Assembly (NCBI GenBank): GCA_902798685.1
Contig: CADBXO010000027.1
Location: forward strand, 1-64,000
Direction of reading: 5' to 3'
DNA: 64,000 nt
DNA from: an uncultured Bacteroidales bacterium
GTDB lineage: Bacteria; Bacteroidota; Bacteroidia; Bacteroidales; Bacteroidaceae
Part shown: piece after piece, positions 57,282 to 64,000 of the stretch
Numbering within the stretch: position 1 is the first letter of the stretch
Layout: the number at the start of each line of letters is the position of its first letter
Notes under the pieces: model-generated
The model's database searches: none
Seen by the model: the letters and a program-made list of their open reading frames with translations, nothing else
Told to the model about the DNA's origin: nothing
Made by a program: the position numbers and the translations under genes

Positions 57282-57313
57282 GAAGGCCGGAGACTGTCCG
57301 ACCTTCTTTTTTT
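57282..57313 (-). terminator. terminator after korB
   Basis: GAAGGCCGGA (57282-57291) pairs with TCCGACCTTC (57297-57306). Poly-A on one side and poly-T on the other let it act in either direction. It is a near copy of the stem at 56265-56289. Confidence 0.88.
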
Positions 57314-57325
57314 AGGAAACTTTAC

Positions 57326-58309
57326 TTATTTCACTTCCCAGATGTCGTTGGTTTCCAGGAGCTCGGCAAAGTTGTGATACTTCTTGGCGGCCTTGACCTC
57401 CTCAATCTGTGCGGTTACTGCATCGTCATAGGTAGGAGCCTCAACGTCACGGATAACGCCCAATGCTACGGGGAATCCGTCGCCGTCACCCATCAGGGCA
57501 AGCTTGAGCTGCAGGGTGTTGTCCTGGCAGTGAGCATCGTGTACAAGGATATCCTTGAGTGTGATGCCGTTCTCACCGATCTTAACGACCTTAAGGCCGA
57601 ATCCCTCCTGCATGATACCGAACTCGTTGTTCTCACCGAATACCAGGGGCTCACCGTGCTTAACGTAGATGGCGTTCTTGGCGCGGCCCTCCTTGTTGTA
57701 TACTGCATCGTGTGTACCGTTGTTGAAGATAACGCAGTTCTGCAGGATCTCGCATACGGATGCACCCTTGTGGTTGTAAGCGGCCTTGAGGATATCGACT
57801 GTACCTGCTGCATCGGTGGCAACGGCGCGGGCAAAGAAGTGACCGCGTGCGCCGAAGCAGAGCTCTGCGGGACGGAACGGATCCTCAACGGTGCCGTAAG
57901 GGCTTGACTTGCTCACGAAACCACGGGGTGAAGTAGGTGAGTACTGACCCTTGGTAAGACCGTAGATACGGTTGTTGAGCAGAATCATATTGAGGTTGAT
58001 GTTACGGCGGTTGGCGTGAATGAAGTGGTTACCGCCGATAGCCAGACCGTCACCGTCACCTGATACCTGCCATACGGTCAGGTCGGGGTTGGCAACCTTG
58101 CAACCGGTAGCGATTGCAGCTGCACGGCCGTGGATGGTGTTCATGCCGTAAGTTGCCATGTAGTGAGGCAGACGGCTTGAGCAACCGATACCTGATATAA
58201 CTGCGGTATTGTATGGAGCGACTCCGATTTCGGCCATAGCCTTGTGCAGCGATGCCAGGAAGAAGTGGTCACCGCATCCGGGGCACCAACGGGGCTGTAT
58301 TAAAGGCAC
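57326..58309 (-). CDS. korB: 2-oxoacid:ferredoxin oxidoreductase, beta subunit (2-oxoglutarate type)
   Basis: The 327-residue TPP subunit holds PRWCPGCGDHFFLASLHKAM, GIGCSSRLPHYMATYGM, HGRAAAIATG and GDGDGLAIGGNHFIHANRRNI, the standard KorB motifs, and ends with a family-typical C-terminus. With KorA it links 2-oxoglutarate and succinyl-CoA, using ferredoxin. The start is odd. The frame opens with GTG 58309, giving only PLIQ before PRWCPGCGD, where relatives have about ten more residues ahead of it. It overlaps the korA end by 41 nt. This suggests a short deletion across the junction, though a real GTG start cannot be excluded. Confidence 0.9.
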   Translation of the reverse strand: MPLIQPRWCPGCGDHFFLASLHKAMAEIGVAPYNTAVISGIGCSSRLPHYMATYGMNTIHGRAAAIATGCKVANPDLTVWQVSGDGDGLAIGGNHFIHANRRNINLNMILLNNRIYGLTKGQYSPTSPRGFVSKSSPYGTVEDPFRPAELCFGARGHFFARAVATDAAGTVDILKAAYNHKGASVCEILQNCVIFNNGTHDAVYNKEGRAKNAIYVKHGEPLVFGENNEFGIMQEGFGLKVVKIGENGITLKDILVHDAHCQDNTLQLKLALMGDGDGFPVALGVIRDVEAPTYDDAVTAQIEEVKAAKKYHNFAELLETNDIWEVK

Positions 58310-60116
58310 TTACCAGCTCGTTTACAACGAACGGCTGACCCTTTACCTGATTGAACTGATAGGGAACCAGTCCGTCAACCTTCATGCGGAGGAATGCTGC
58401 AAGCTGACCCATGTTCTGCTCGGCAACTACAACCTTCTTGTACTTAGTGAGTACCTGAGCGGCGTTCTTGGGCAGCGGGTTGATGAACTTGAAGTGTGCG
58501 TGAGCAACCTTCTTGCCCTGAGCACGGAGCTCATCCATGGCGGCACGCAGATGTCCGTATGTTCCGCCGAAACCTACAATCAGCAGGTCGGCATCATCAA
58601 CGTCACCTATAACCTCCAGATCAGGAACCTCAATGTTATTGATCTTCTGCTGACGCAGACGTGTCATCAGGTCATGGTTCTCAGGATTGGTGCTGATAGC
58701 GCCGGTCTTGTTATCCTTCTCCAGACCACCCAGGATGTGTGTGAATCCCTCACGACCGGGAACAGCCCAGTAACGGGTGCCGTTCTCAGCACGCATGTAA
58801 GGAGTCCATGTACCCTTGAGTTCCTCGGGAACGTAGGGAGGGTTGATGGCGGGATACTCGGCCAGGTTGGGAAGCTTGAATGCTGCTGAACCGTTGGCTA
58901 CGAAAGCATCGGTCAGAAGGACAACCGGAGTCATGTGCTCCAGAGCCATCTTACTTGCCTGATATGCTGCATCAAAGCAGTCAACAGGTGATGTGGCTGC
59001 AATTACAGGCATGGGGCTCTCACCGTTACGGCCAAAGAGAACCTGCAGGAGGTCTGTCTGCTCTGACTTGGTGGGAAGACCTGTGGCGGGACCGCCGCGC
59101 TGAACATCCAGAACAACAAGCGGAAGTTCCATGATGACAGCCAGGTTCATGGCCTCTGACTTAAGGCAGATACCGGGACCTGATGTTGAAGTTACAGCAA
59201 GAGCGCCTGCGAAAGATGCACCTACGGCCGATGAGCAGCCTGCAATCTCATCCTCGCACTGAACGGTGGTAACACCGAGTGACTTGTGCTTGGAGAGCTC
59301 ATGCAGAACATCGGTTGCAGGAGTGATAGGATATGAACCCAGATAGAGCTTGAGGCCAGCCTTCTCGGCAGCGGCGATGAAGCCGTATGCGGTAGCCTTG
59401 TTACCGGTGATGTCCATGTAACGGCCGGGCTCCTTCTGCTTTGATTCAATGCGATAAACGTTCATGGCACTGCTGTGAGTGTTGTGACCGTAGTCATAAC
59501 CGGCCTGGATAACCTTGATGTTGGCCTCGGCCAGCTCAGGCTTCTTGGCGAACTTGTCACGCAGATAGTTGAAAGCGATCTCGAGGTCGCGGCTGAAGAG
59601 CCAGCATACCAGACCGAGAGCGAACATATTGCGGCACTTGAGAACTGCCTTTGCCTCCATACCGCTGTCAGCAAGAGCGTCCTTTACCATCTGGGTAAGG
59701 GGGCATGCGATTACGCGGTCCGGATCAACGCCCAGCTCTGCGAGCGGATCCTCTGTCTGGAAAGCGGCTTTCTCAAGGTCTGCCTTCTTGAAAGCGTCTG
59801 TGTCAATGATAATAGTTGCGTTGGGCTTGGCGTACTTGAGCTGTGTCTTGAGAGCGGCAGCGTTCATTGCTACCAGAACATCACACTGATCACCCGGGGT
59901 GTAAACCTTGCCTGCGCCGATGTGTACCTGGAAACCCGATACACCGGTAAGAGAGCCTTGCGGGGCGCGGATATCGGCAGGATAGTCGGGGAAGGTACTG
60001 ATACTGTTTCCGACCGTAGCCGAAACAGTAGAGAAGATGTTGCCGGCCAACTGCATTCCGTCACCGGAGTCTCCTGAGAAGCGGACAACAACCTGATCCA
60101 ATTCTTTTACTGTCAT
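58269..60116 (-). CDS. korA: 2-oxoacid:ferredoxin oxidoreductase, fused gamma-alpha subunit (2-oxoglutarate type)
   Basis: The 615-residue subunit begins with the gamma domain (VVRFSGDSGDGMQLAGNIFS) and continues into the alpha subunit (LYLGSYPITPATDVLHELS; CEDEIAGCSSAVGASFAGA; TSTSGPGICLKSEAMNLA). It works with KorB in the reductive/oxidative link between 2-oxoglutarate and succinyl-CoA. ATG 60116 (MTVKELDQVV) is chosen over one at 60152. The last eight or so codons (from NTAPLVPR) are probably not native: they are the korB coding sequence read in another frame, so the true end may be missing. Confidence 0.92.
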   Translation of the reverse strand: MTVKELDQVVVRFSGDSGDGMQLAGNIFSTVSATVGNSISTFPDYPADIRAPQGSLTGVSGFQVHIGAGKVYTPGDQCDVLVAMNAAALKTQLKYAKPNATIIIDTDAFKKADLEKAAFQTEDPLAELGVDPDRVIACPLTQMVKDALADSGMEAKAVLKCRNMFALGLVCWLFSRDLEIAFNYLRDKFAKKPELAEANIKVIQAGYDYGHNTHSSAMNVYRIESKQKEPGRYMDITGNKATAYGFIAAAEKAGLKLYLGSYPITPATDVLHELSKHKSLGVTTVQCEDEIAGCSSAVGASFAGALAVTSTSGPGICLKSEAMNLAVIMELPLVVLDVQRGGPATGLPTKSEQTDLLQVLFGRNGESPMPVIAATSPVDCFDAAYQASKMALEHMTPVVLLTDAFVANGSAAFKLPNLAEYPAINPPYVPEELKGTWTPYMRAENGTRYWAVPGREGFTHILGGLEKDNKTGAISTNPENHDLMTRLRQQKINNIEVPDLEVIGDVDDADLLIVGFGGTYGHLRAAMDELRAQGKKVAHAHFKFINPLPKNAAQVLTKYKKVVVAEQNMGQLAAFLRMKVDGLVPYQFNQVKGQPFVVNELVSAFNTAPLVPRMR

Positions 60117-60159
60117 AGCTTTTGTATAGTGTTTTTTGATTATACATTTCAAAACGGCG

Positions 60160-60167
60160 CAAAATTA
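60160..60167 (-). promoter_or_regulatory. -7 box for the korAB operon
   Basis: Exact TAATTTTG on the minus strand (60167-60160), 43 nt before the korA ATG. No TTG at the usual spacing is found. Confidence 0.5.
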
Positions 60168-60282
60168 CAAGATTATTCCGTTTATTATTCGTTTTTAAAC
60201 CTATTTAGTATACAGAATGTACAAATATATGCGGCATTTTATAAAAATACCGCATATATGCAAGTTTCTATACGGAAATTAT

Positions 60283-61497
60283 TCAGAATCCGAATCCGCC
60301 GCGGCCGCCGCCTGAACCGAAGCTGACGGTAGCCTGGTGCTGAGCCTGGACGGGTTTGCCGTCCTGTTCGGCCGGAATCCAGTCAGGCATTATCATAATG
60401 GTACGCAGAGCCTCCTGGTCCATGATGAATATCTCTACGTCGTTGACAACTGCGTGGTTGGATACCAAAGGATAGATGATGGAGCCGTCAGTATCGACAG
60501 TGAATGATATTGTGGACCTGCCGTTGATTTTCTGGCTCTTGAGGTTGTCAGGATAGAGAGTGTTGGAGCGTATGAACTGCTGCATGGCTCCATTGCCTCC
60601 CAGGAACTTGGCCTGCGGCATCTGCGGTCCTTGTGGCATTCCTCCGGGCATTCCTCCGGGACGGCCTCCACCGAATCCACCGCCGAATCCACCGCCTGGG
60701 AATCCTCCCATTCCGCCGGTGTTCTGTGATTCCTCAATCTCCTGGGCTGTGGGTTGCGGGTCAATTCTCATGGGAACACCCATGCTCAGAACAATCTGCA
60801 TTGAATCTATATACTGCGTAAAGTTGGGGAAATGCAGATCTGACTTGAGCAGTGTACGATACCATTTTTTAGCTTCGCGCAGGGCTGTGGTGTCACTCTC
60901 AAGACGCCATTTGCTCAGGTGGGCCGTACCCAACAAAGCCTGTGCATTGAGAACCTGCTCTTCCTTATTGCTTACTTCTGTGACTGCGGGGTATGACTCG
61001 AGCAGTTTTATGCTGCCGTCTACGTATGAGATTTCCTTCTTATAAATGCCGTAGTCATAGTAGAAACGTGCCAGGAGTAAGACAGAGCGGTTATCGGCTG
61101 CACGGACGGCCTTTCTGAGCCACTTAACTCCCTGTGAGAAATAGGTGTCGTTATTCGGTCTCTTTGCCCAAAGGCCGTAGTACAGGTTACCAAGATTGTA
61201 CTGTGCGTCAACGAAGTTCTGATTTGCTGCATCTTCAAGAAGTACAAGACCCATTGCTGCGTCGGGCTTTACATACTTGCCCGAAATACATTCCAGACCT
61301 AGCATAGTCATTGACTCAAGGTCACCTTTGATAACGCCCTTCTTATAATTCTCGATTACCTGTTTCATTCCCTGATTGGTAATCTCAATCTTGTCCATCT
61401 GAGCCTTGATGGAGTCAGTGTTTACGGCTTGAGCTAAAACCGGCATGGAAACCAGAGCCGTCAATACCACTGAAATAAGCTTTTTTCTCATTTGCAT
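60283..61497 (-). CDS. secreted Sel1-repeat protein with Gly-rich linker and TonB C-terminal-like domain
   Basis: The 404-residue protein has a signal peptide (RKKLISVVLTALVSMPVLA), Sel1/TPR-like repeats (about 55-230, for example AMGLVLLEDAANQNFVDAQYNLGNLYYG) and a Gly/Pro-rich linker (about 265-290, repeated GGGFGG and PGGMPGG). A C-terminal domain follows, resembling TonB (LYPDNLKSQKINGRSTISFTV, then DGS...IIYPLVSNHAVVNDVEI). TonB-like domains normally link to a membrane anchor; here only the signal peptide is present. ATG 61491 is an equal alternative. The function is unknown; it stands alone between korA and secDF. Confidence 0.8.
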   Translation of the reverse strand: MQMRKKLISVVLTALVSMPVLAQAVNTDSIKAQMDKIEITNQGMKQVIENYKKGVIKGDLESMTMLGLECISGKYVKPDAAMGLVLLEDAANQNFVDAQYNLGNLYYGLWAKRPNNDTYFSQGVKWLRKAVRAADNRSVLLLARFYYDYGIYKKEISYVDGSIKLLESYPAVTEVSNKEEQVLNAQALLGTAHLSKWRLESDTTALREAKKWYRTLLKSDLHFPNFTQYIDSMQIVLSMGVPMRIDPQPTAQEIEESQNTGGMGGFPGGGFGGGFGGGRPGGMPGGMPQGPQMPQAKFLGGNGAMQQFIRSNTLYPDNLKSQKINGRSTISFTVDTDGSIIYPLVSNHAVVNDVEIFIMDQEALRTIMIMPDWIPAEQDGKPVQAQHQATVSFGSGGGRGGFGF

Positions 61498-61564
61498 TTT
61501 TGATTAGACAGATGCAAATATCGGTATTTCATGGATATGTAAGATTTTTTTAATGAAAAAAATA

Positions 61565-61592
61565 ACCGGAGCCCGAATTATCGGACCCCGGT
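61565..61592 (-). terminator. terminator after secDF
   Basis: ACCGG (61565-61569) with CCGGT (61588-61592) and CCGA with TCGG form a hairpin, followed on the minus strand by TATTTTTTTC. It is 20 nt past the secDF stop. Confidence 0.8.
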
Positions 61593-61612
61593 CATTTTGG
61601 AAGGGTTATTCC

Positions 61613-64000
61613 TTATGCTTTTGCTGCAGCGATCTCCTCCTTTTCCTTCTTGGTCTTCTTCATAACCAGGTAAGCTGTAGGAGCAGCTACGAACAGAGAT
61701 GAGCATGTGCCGAATACAACACCCAGGATCATTGCGAATGCAAAGCTGCGGATGCTGTCACCGCCCAGGAAGAAGATAGCCAACAGCACGATCAATGTAC
61801 TTACTGATGTGTTGATGGTACGTGCCAGAGTGGTGTTCAGGGCATCGTCGAACAACTGCTTGCGGTTACGCTTGGTGTAGAGACCGGTGAACTCACGGAT
61901 ACGGTCAAAGATAACCACCTTATCGTTGATTGAGTAACCGATAGCTGTCAGCACGGCACCGATGAATGTCTGGTCGATCTCAAGTGAGAACGGCAGGATG
62001 CCCCACCAGATTGAATACATACCTATTATTATAAGGGTATCGAAGCAGAGGGCGAAGATGGCACCTACTGAGTAAGCTACGTTGCGGAAGCGGATCAGGA
62101 TGTAGAGGAAGATGGCGATCAGGGCCAGGATCACAGAGATGATAGCACCGCGTGTGATATCCTCGGCGATTGAAGGACCGACCTTCTGTGAACTGATGAT
62201 TGAGCCGCCGTCACGGTTCTCACGATCGATGAATGTAGCCAGAGTCAGGTCTGAGCTGAGCTTGCCCGCTGACTTGAGTGATGTGAAGAGGAACTCCTCA
62301 ATCTCTGAGTCGATGTTCTCGGACTCCTCATCGATACGATAGTTGGTTGAGATACGGATGGTCTTGTGATCAGTACCCAGAGCTATTGCCTGTACATTGT
62401 CCTCGGTAATTACATTTTCAAGGATATCACGAACCTCCTCGGGCTCAACGGGCTCCTCAAACTGAACTACGAAGTTACGGCCACCGGTAAAGTCGATACT
62501 CTTGCTGAGTCCGCGGGTTGCAAGGAATGCAATGCAGATGATGGCAATTGCACCGAAGATGGCGAATGACTTCTTGGCTGACTCCATGAACTTGACAGAG
62601 GTGTTCTGCATCAGGTTCTTAGAGAAAGCGGTTGTGAAGGTCAGGTTCTGGAGCTTACCCTTACCCAGGTAGTGCTCGTAAACGATACGTGTCAGGAACA
62701 CTGCTGTGAAGAATGAGCAGATGATACCGATGATCAGTGTGGTGGCGAATCCGCGGATAGGACCGGTACCGAAGTTGAACAGGATGATACCTGTTATGAT
62801 TGATGTGAAGTTTGAGTCGAAGATAGCTGAGAAGGCGTTCTTGTAACCGTCTGTCAAAGCTGACTGAACGCTCTTGCCACTCTTGAGCTCCTCCTTGGTA
62901 CGCTCATAGATAAGCACGTTGGCATCGACTGCCATACCCAGGGTAAGTACGATACCGGCGATACCTGACATTGTCAGAGCAGCCTGGAATGAGGTAAGGA
63001 TACCCAGAGTGAAGAAGAAGTTGAGCAGAAGTGCACCGTTTGCTATCATACCCGGAATAAATCCGTAGATGCAGCACATATAGATCATCAGGATGATGAA
63101 TGCTATGATGAATGAGGTGAATCCCTTCTGGATTGACTCCTGACCGAGTGAAGGTCCTACGATGTCCTCCTGAACGATTCTGGCAGGAGCGGGCATCTTA
63201 CCTGACTTAAGTACGTTGGCAAGGTCCTGAGTCTGCTCAACGGTGAAGTTACCGGTAATCTCTGAGCGACCGCCTGAAATCTCGTTCTGTACGTTAGGAG
63301 CACTGTAAACATAACCGTCAAGTACGATAGCAATACCGCGGTTTACGTTCTGACGGGTAAGAGTAGCCCACTTGCGTGCACCCTCGGTATTCATAGACAT
63401 GCTTACGCAAGGTCTTCCATGCTGGTCGAAATCAGCCTTTGAGTCAGTGACTACATCACCGGTAAGGTCAGCCTGACCGTTCTTGTTGTCACTCTTGATG
63501 TTGTAGAGCTCAAAGTATGACTCGGTACCGTCCATGGGTGATACACCCCACAGGAACTTGAGGTCACGCGGGATGATAGCCTTAGCCTCAGCTGATGCCA
63601 GCATACGGTTGATTTCGGCTGTATCTGAGTAGTGAGCAACACCTGCTACCCAGCTGTCGCCGTAAGGATAAGCCATGAGACGTGACTGCAGAGGATTGCT
63701 CTTACGCAGAGCCTCGCGCTGAGCGGCGTTTGCCTTCTCGATTTCAGCGTTGTCAGAATCCAGAAGCTGTCCGGCCAGGTCTGTTTCAGCAGCTGCTTCT
63801 TCCTGAGCAGCCTCTTCCTGAGCAGCCTCTTCCTTAACCTCCTCGGGGTTCTCATCGGCATACTTCTGAGCCAGACGTGAATCGATGCGGTTGAGAACAT
63901 CCTGAATCTCAGATGTCTTATAGGTCTCCCAGAACTCCAGGTTAGCTGAACCCTGAAGGAGCTTACGTACACGCTCGGGCTCCTTGATACCAGGGAGCTC
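61613..64000 (-). CDS. secDF: SecDF protein-export subunit, 5' end outside the window (partial)
   Basis: At least 795 residues of a fused SecD-SecF inner-membrane protein are present; it uses the proton gradient to help pull exported proteins through SecYEG. The visible part begins inside SecD (ELPGIKEPERVRKLLQG at the window edge) and passes a linker of EEAAQ repeats. It then carries the SecD transmembrane half (QTQDLANVLKSGKMPAPARI; GMAVDANVLIYERTKEEL) and the whole of SecF (SIDFTGGRNFVVQF; AIGYSINDKVVIFDRIREF). Fusion into one gene is standard in Bacteroidetes. The start lies beyond base 64000. Confidence 0.96.
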   Translation of the reverse strand, partial: ELPGIKEPERVRKLLQGSANLEFWETYKTSEIQDVLNRIDSRLAQKYADENPEEVKEEAAQEEAAQEEAAAETDLAGQLLDSDNAEIEKANAAQREALRKSNPLQSRLMAYPYGDSWVAGVAHYSDTAEINRMLASAEAKAIIPRDLKFLWGVSPMDGTESYFELYNIKSDNKNGQADLTGDVVTDSKADFDQHGRPCVSMSMNTEGARKWATLTRQNVNRGIAIVLDGYVYSAPNVQNEISGGRSEITGNFTVEQTQDLANVLKSGKMPAPARIVQEDIVGPSLGQESIQKGFTSFIIAFIILMIYMCCIYGFIPGMIANGALLLNFFFTLGILTSFQAALTMSGIAGIVLTLGMAVDANVLIYERTKEELKSGKSVQSALTDGYKNAFSAIFDSNFTSIITGIILFNFGTGPIRGFATTLIIGIICSFFTAVFLTRIVYEHYLGKGKLQNLTFTTAFSKNLMQNTSVKFMESAKKSFAIFGAIAIICIAFLATRGLSKSIDFTGGRNFVVQFEEPVEPEEVRDILENVITEDNVQAIALGTDHKTIRISTNYRIDEESENIDSEIEEFLFTSLKSAGKLSSDLTLATFIDRENRDGGSIISSQKVGPSIAEDITRGAIISVILALIAIFLYILIRFRNVAYSVGAIFALCFDTLIIIGMYSIWWGILPFSLEIDQTFIGAVLTAIGYSINDKVVIFDRIREFTGLYTKRNRKQLFDDALNTTLARTINTSVSTLIVLLAIFFLGGDSIRSFAFAMILGVVFGTCSSLFVAAPTAYLVMKKTKKEKEEIAAAKA
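63798..63833 (-). repeat. 15-bp tandem repeat encoding EEAAQ in the SecD linker
   Basis: TCTTCCTGAGCAGCC occurs at 63798-63812 and again at 63813-63827, with a partial third copy to 63833. It encodes an acidic EEAAQ repeat in the SecD periplasmic region. Confidence 0.85.

Noticed and set aside
58209..58889. 226-codon plus-strand frame over korA
   Set aside because: It is antisense to korA, with no promoter or family likeness, and is better explained as a shadow.

Overview
The window is about 64 kb of a Bacteroidales chromosome, most like an uncultivated gut or rumen relative of Bacteroides/Prevotella. The signs are: promoters with the Bacteroidetes -7 box TAnnTTTG and a -33 TTG about 20 nt upstream; almost no Shine-Dalgarno sequences; fused SecDF; a long signal peptidase I; an insertion-type IspG; DUF4292, DUF4254, WbqC and two-domain KorA proteins; and many secreted hydrolases. 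Gene density is high and no gap reaches 300 bp. I see no insertion sequence, prophage, CRISPR array or antibiotic-resistance cassette, so this is mostly core genome.

Layout. 1-4.5 kb: end of rpoB, then rpoC and its terminator. 4.6-12.3 kb: a small secreted protein, dgt, then dut - TPR lipoprotein - DUF4292 lipoprotein - EnvC-like factor, prfB, a CYTH protein and VanZ. 12.3-17.4 kb: ComEA-like HhH protein, alkaline phosphatase, cyclophilin, UDP-glucose dehydrogenase, and an ECF sigma factor with a small membrane partner. 17.5-24.5 kb: a probable plus-strand structured RNA, then a minus-strand operon for aryl-acid/aromatic amino acid interconversion (paaK, ACT protein, Na+/solute symporter, iorA, iorB, aminotransferase). 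24.6-32.5 kb: a tightly packed minus-strand housekeeping operon (nucleoside kinase, rpoN, purE, ispG, cysS, M28 peptidase, sufE). 32.6-45.6 kb: a Big_2-like secreted protein, FKBP isomerase, Lrp regulator, a C26-M19 peptidase fusion, an Ig-like lipoprotein, fabF/acpP, DUF4254-GT9, and a secreted PMGGR-repeat protein - dapB - lepB - wbqC. 45.7-52.6 kb: pckA, two genes carrying three esterase modules, upp, another esterase. 52.6-64 kb: tRNA-Arg(CCT), a BlaI/BlaR-type pair with clear operators, a retropepsin-like secreted protein, korA/korB, a Sel1/TonB-C protein and the 3' part of secDF.

The most important quality observation is a set of frame-breaking lesions in genes that should be intact. 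rpoC has lost about 70 nt encoding the NADFDGD metal-binding loop. pckA has lost about 115 nt encoding the P-loop. The symporter has a one-base frameshift, a secreted Big_2-like protein is broken near its N-terminus, and the korA/korB junction looks shortened. rpoC cannot be inactive in a living cell, so I read these mainly as metagenome-assembly or consensus errors, at least two of them at the most conserved part of the gene.

The best candidates for new biology are the three-way-junction RNA at 17478-17610, whose G-U pairs point to the plus strand; an inverted repeat at the pckA promoter; a BlaI-type operator pair controlling a membrane protease with a very large non-catalytic region; a two-lobed aspartyl-protease-like protein with altered catalytic motifs; and an IspG with an unusually short insertion domain.
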